DNA of 64,000 bases from Caulobacter sp. CCUG 60055 (GTDB lineage: Bacteria > Pseudomonadota > Alphaproteobacteria > Caulobacterales > Caulobacteraceae), in NCBI RefSeq assembly GCF_022750545.1, contig NZ_PUIC01000016.1, positions 124,001 through 188,000 of the forward strand, written 5' to 3'. Both the position numbers and the translations under genes were made by a program. This document shows positions 62,150-64,000 of the stretch, in pieces. The notes beneath the pieces are model-generated. The model had not been told where the DNA came from and searched no databases. It saw only the letters and a program-made list of their open reading frames with translations. Each line of letters starts with the position of its first letter. Position 1 is the stretch's first letter.

Positions 62150-62543
62150 AGCTGGCGAGCCGGTCGATCAGTTGCACGACCCGCTCGGTCAGATAGGGCT
62201 TGGGCAGGAAGGCTTCGGGCATGTCGCCGGCCGGGGGACATGTCTGCCCCGAGGTCAGCACGACCCGCAGGTGCGGGCGACGGCGACGGGCGATGCGAGC
62301 CAGGGTCAGGCCGTCCAGCGCGCCCATGTTGATGTCGCTGAACAGCACGACCACGTCGTCATGGGATTCCAGCACCGCCAAGGCCTCCTCGCCGCTGTCG
62401 GCCTCCAGCACCTCGTAGCCGGCGTCGGCCAGCGCCGTGGCCGCCACCGCGCGCGTCAGCACCTCGTCGTCGACCACCAGCACCACCGCCCGGGCTGGCC
62501 TCGCGCCCGCGCTTTCCGAGGTCCGCTCGCCGCTTTCGATCAT
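62148..62543 (-). CDS. CheY-like single-domain response regulator
   Basis: 131 residues, one receiver domain with acidic pair VLVVDDEVLT, phospho-acceptor in VVLFSDINMG, Thr/Ser in VVLTSGQ and Lys in FLPKPY. About 17 N-terminal residues are disordered. No kinase gene is adjacent. Such receivers in this group are common phosphorelay shuttles. Confidence 0.9.
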   Translation of the reverse strand: MIESGERTSESAGARPARAVVLVVDDEVLTRAVAATALADAGYEVLEADSGEEALAVLESHDDVVVLFSDINMGALDGLTLARIARRRRPHLRVVLTSGQTCPPAGDMPEAFLPKPYLTERVVQLIDRLAS

Positions 62544-63029
62544 CGCCGATCGCCTTCGCCGTCACCGCCGCGCCGGACACGGCCGGATCGCGACGACGAT
62601 CGGGCGCCCAAGGGCGTCCGAACACCATGCCGAGGTCGAAGGTCCGAAAGAGAGAACCTGTCGATCGGCACGACATAAATTCGGTTAAGCCCCTCGCAGT
62701 TCCGCGTCATATGACCGCAACTACTGCCGAGGGCCGACGATGTACCAAAAATGCGACAGGTCGCGAAGTAGAAGGCGCTTCCAATAGTTAATGGGCGCGT
62801 GGGGCGGCCGCCTGTCGACGTTCGCGCTCCGGCGCGCTCGGGGGGATGAGCGCGTCAGCCGCGAGGTCCGGACGGCCGCCCGGCTTGAAGGCCTCGCCAA
62901 GAGGGAAGGAACCTCGGGGCGGCGCCACGTCCGTTCAAGCCCGCTCAGAGTGCCGCGCCGACGGGCGGGCGGCCATGGCGCGACCGCCCGAAATGGGCGC
63001 CTGGCCGATCAGGCCTCGGGCTGCGCAGT
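62544..63029. other. 486-base intergenic region with long imperfect hairpin
   Basis: No convincing gene; small frames on either strand look like GC-rich noise, and no NepR-like frame was found. CCCTCG...CGAGGG with an inner AGTT...AACT pair (62691-62733) forms a 43-base imperfect hairpin. GGGCGG...CCGCCC near 62964-62988 could terminate the sigma-factor gene. Confidence 0.4.
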
Positions 63030-63602
63030 TCAGGCCGCCAGAGCCAGCAGCGAGTCGATCACGCCGCCTTTGTCGGGCGCCCCGTCCGAGGGATTGAGCA
63101 GACCGGCGAGTTGAGCGCGAGCCCGGTTGACCCTGCTCTTGATGGTGCCCACCGCGCACCCGCAGATCTCGGCCGCCTCCTCGTAGGACAGCCCGGCGGC
63201 GGCGACCAGAATCAGCGATTCCCGATGATGGGCGGGCAGGCTGTCCAGGGCCCGGCGCAGGTCCTCCAGCTGGGCCCGCCATTCCTGCACGGGCTCGCTC
63301 CTCAAGGTCGCGGCGTAGGCGCCGCTCGGGTCGGCGACCTCGCGCTGGCGCTTGCGGGTCATGGTGTAGAACGTGTTGCGCAGGATGGTGAACAGCCAGG
63401 CCCGCAGGTTGGTGCCGGGCGTGAAGCTCTCCCTGTGGCTCCAGGCCTTGATCAGGCATTCCTGCACCAGATCGTCGGCGTCGGCCGCGTTGCGGCTGAG
63501 CGACTGGGCGAAGGCGCGCAGGTGGGGAATCATCGCGACGACGTCGTCGCGCCACGTATCGGTCTTGTCTTCGGCCCCGCGAACATCGTTGGTGTTCGAC
63601 AT
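63030..63602 (-). CDS. ECF sigma factor, EcfG type (general stress response)
   Basis: 190 residues. Region 2 (LRAFAQSLSRNAADADDLVQECLIKAW, then GTNLRAWLFTILRNTFYTMTRKRQREV) and region 4 (LPAHHRESLILVAAAGLSYEEAAEICGCAVGTIKSRVNRARAQL) closely follow the EcfG/ECF15 group that runs the alphaproteobacterial general stress response under PhyR-NepR control. GGAGCC precedes ATG 63602. Neither nepR nor phyR is visible within the window; this may be a second EcfG paralogue. Confidence 0.88.
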   Translation of the reverse strand: MSNTNDVRGAEDKTDTWRDDVVAMIPHLRAFAQSLSRNAADADDLVQECLIKAWSHRESFTPGTNLRAWLFTILRNTFYTMTRKRQREVADPSGAYAATLRSEPVQEWRAQLEDLRRALDSLPAHHRESLILVAAAGLSYEEAAEICGCAVGTIKSRVNRARAQLAGLLNPSDGAPDKGGVIDSLLALAA

Positions 63603-63824
63603 GCTTCGGCTCCTCGGGATTTCCTTGGATCGGCCGGCGTCAACCAGCAGGCGAATTGCCTTAACTAATGCCGGAGCGCCCCCGACGTTCCGAGATTTCC
63701 GGGCTCGGCGGAGGAGCCGCAGCCTTCCGGCCCGCGCGCCGGCCGCCGATTTCCGCTTGCACGGCAACGACCTTCGTTGAACCTTGCCCTCTTCGAAAAA
63801 GTCCTGAAAAAGAGTCGCAAAAGC

Positions 63825-64000
63825 GTGATCGGCGATGTCGTCTCCACAGTCTCGGATCGGATCGAAACCGATCGCCTGACGCTCTCGCGGCACCGCCTGG
63901 ACGATTTCACCGACAGCCTGTCCATGTGGTCGGACCCCGAGATCGCCCGCCATATCAGCGGAAGGCCCTCGACGGCCGAGGACGTGTGGTCTCGCCTGCT
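63825..64000 (+). CDS. GNAT-family acetyltransferase, N-terminal part (3' end outside window)
   Basis: The frame stays open to the window end and reads RIETDRLTLSRHRLDDFTDSLSMWSDPEIARHISG, the typical RimJ/RimL-type GNAT start (ETxRLxLRxxxxxD). GTG 63825 and TTG 63777 are the candidate starts; neither has a strong ribosome-binding site. The acetyl-CoA motif lies beyond the window. Confidence 0.7.
   Translation, partial: MIGDVVSTVSDRIETDRLTLSRHRLDDFTDSLSMWSDPEIARHISGRPSTAEDVWSRL

Noticed and set aside
63663-63691. EcfG-type autoregulatory promoter (GGAAC ... GTT) upstream of the sigma gene
   Set aside because: GGAAC is present, but the spacer to the nearest AGTT is 20 bases and the -10 lacks the CGTT consensus.

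Overview
The window is a high-GC chromosomal segment from an alphaproteobacterium, almost certainly a member of the Caulobacteraceae (Caulobacter/Phenylobacterium type). The strongest pointer is a complete spmX-like gene (GH24 muramidase domain, proline-rich linker, two C-terminal membrane helices), a gene typical of Caulobacterales. An EcfG-type general-stress sigma factor, HWE/HisKA_2 kinases, an mmgR/suhB-type small RNA and TonB-dependent receptors fit the same group.

Layout. 1-6.6 kb: end of a TonB-dependent receptor, a GntR regulator, an M14-like peptidase, a tandem TetR regulator and an acyl-CoA ligase, with decayed remnants of a second receptor and of an enoyl-CoA hydratase. 6.6-12.6 kb: a chemoreceptor, ybaK and the biotin genes (bioD-bioF divergent from bioA). 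12.6-18.0 kb: pstSCAB divergent from an OprO/P-like porin, with a good Pho box in front of pstS and a weaker one in front of the porin. 18.1-31 kb: housekeeping genes: a degenerate sensor kinase, CFA synthase, ald with a divergent Lrp regulator, an acyltransferase, ppc, ivd, spmX, tRNA-Leu(GAG), a FliN-like gene and lipB. 30.6-32.7 kb: peptidoglycan-related enzymes.

32.9-55.6 kb is a compact late-gene cluster of a siphophage-like element on the minus strand: terminases, portal, XkdF-like protease/scaffold, capsid, connector and neck genes, tail tube, tail chaperones with an apparent -1 frameshift, tape measure, DUF2460, DUF2163, NlpC/P60, a 1599-residue tail tip, endolysin, holin-like proteins and spanins. 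Both edges lie in the window, flanked by ordinary chromosomal genes, and no integrase, repressor, excision or replication gene is present. The tail gene order is that of gene transfer agents and related siphophages, but the tape measure is frameshifted and fused by a deletion to a truncated DUF2460 gene, so the particle is probably defective unless the assembly is wrong there. The tail tip ends in an intein-like Hint domain. Two plus-strand cargo genes (a SHOCT protein and a TM2-like protein) sit between portal and terminase.

55.7-64 kb: an OsmC protein, a PAS-GAF-HWE kinase with its single-domain response regulator, a PsiF-repeat protein, a cytochrome oxidase subunit IV, an L,D-transpeptidase, the mmgR-like sRNA, another receiver protein, the EcfG-type sigma factor and the start of a GNAT acetyltransferase. 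Start codons were chosen by ribosome-binding site and family alignment from memory; homology statements are recognition by eye, not search results.
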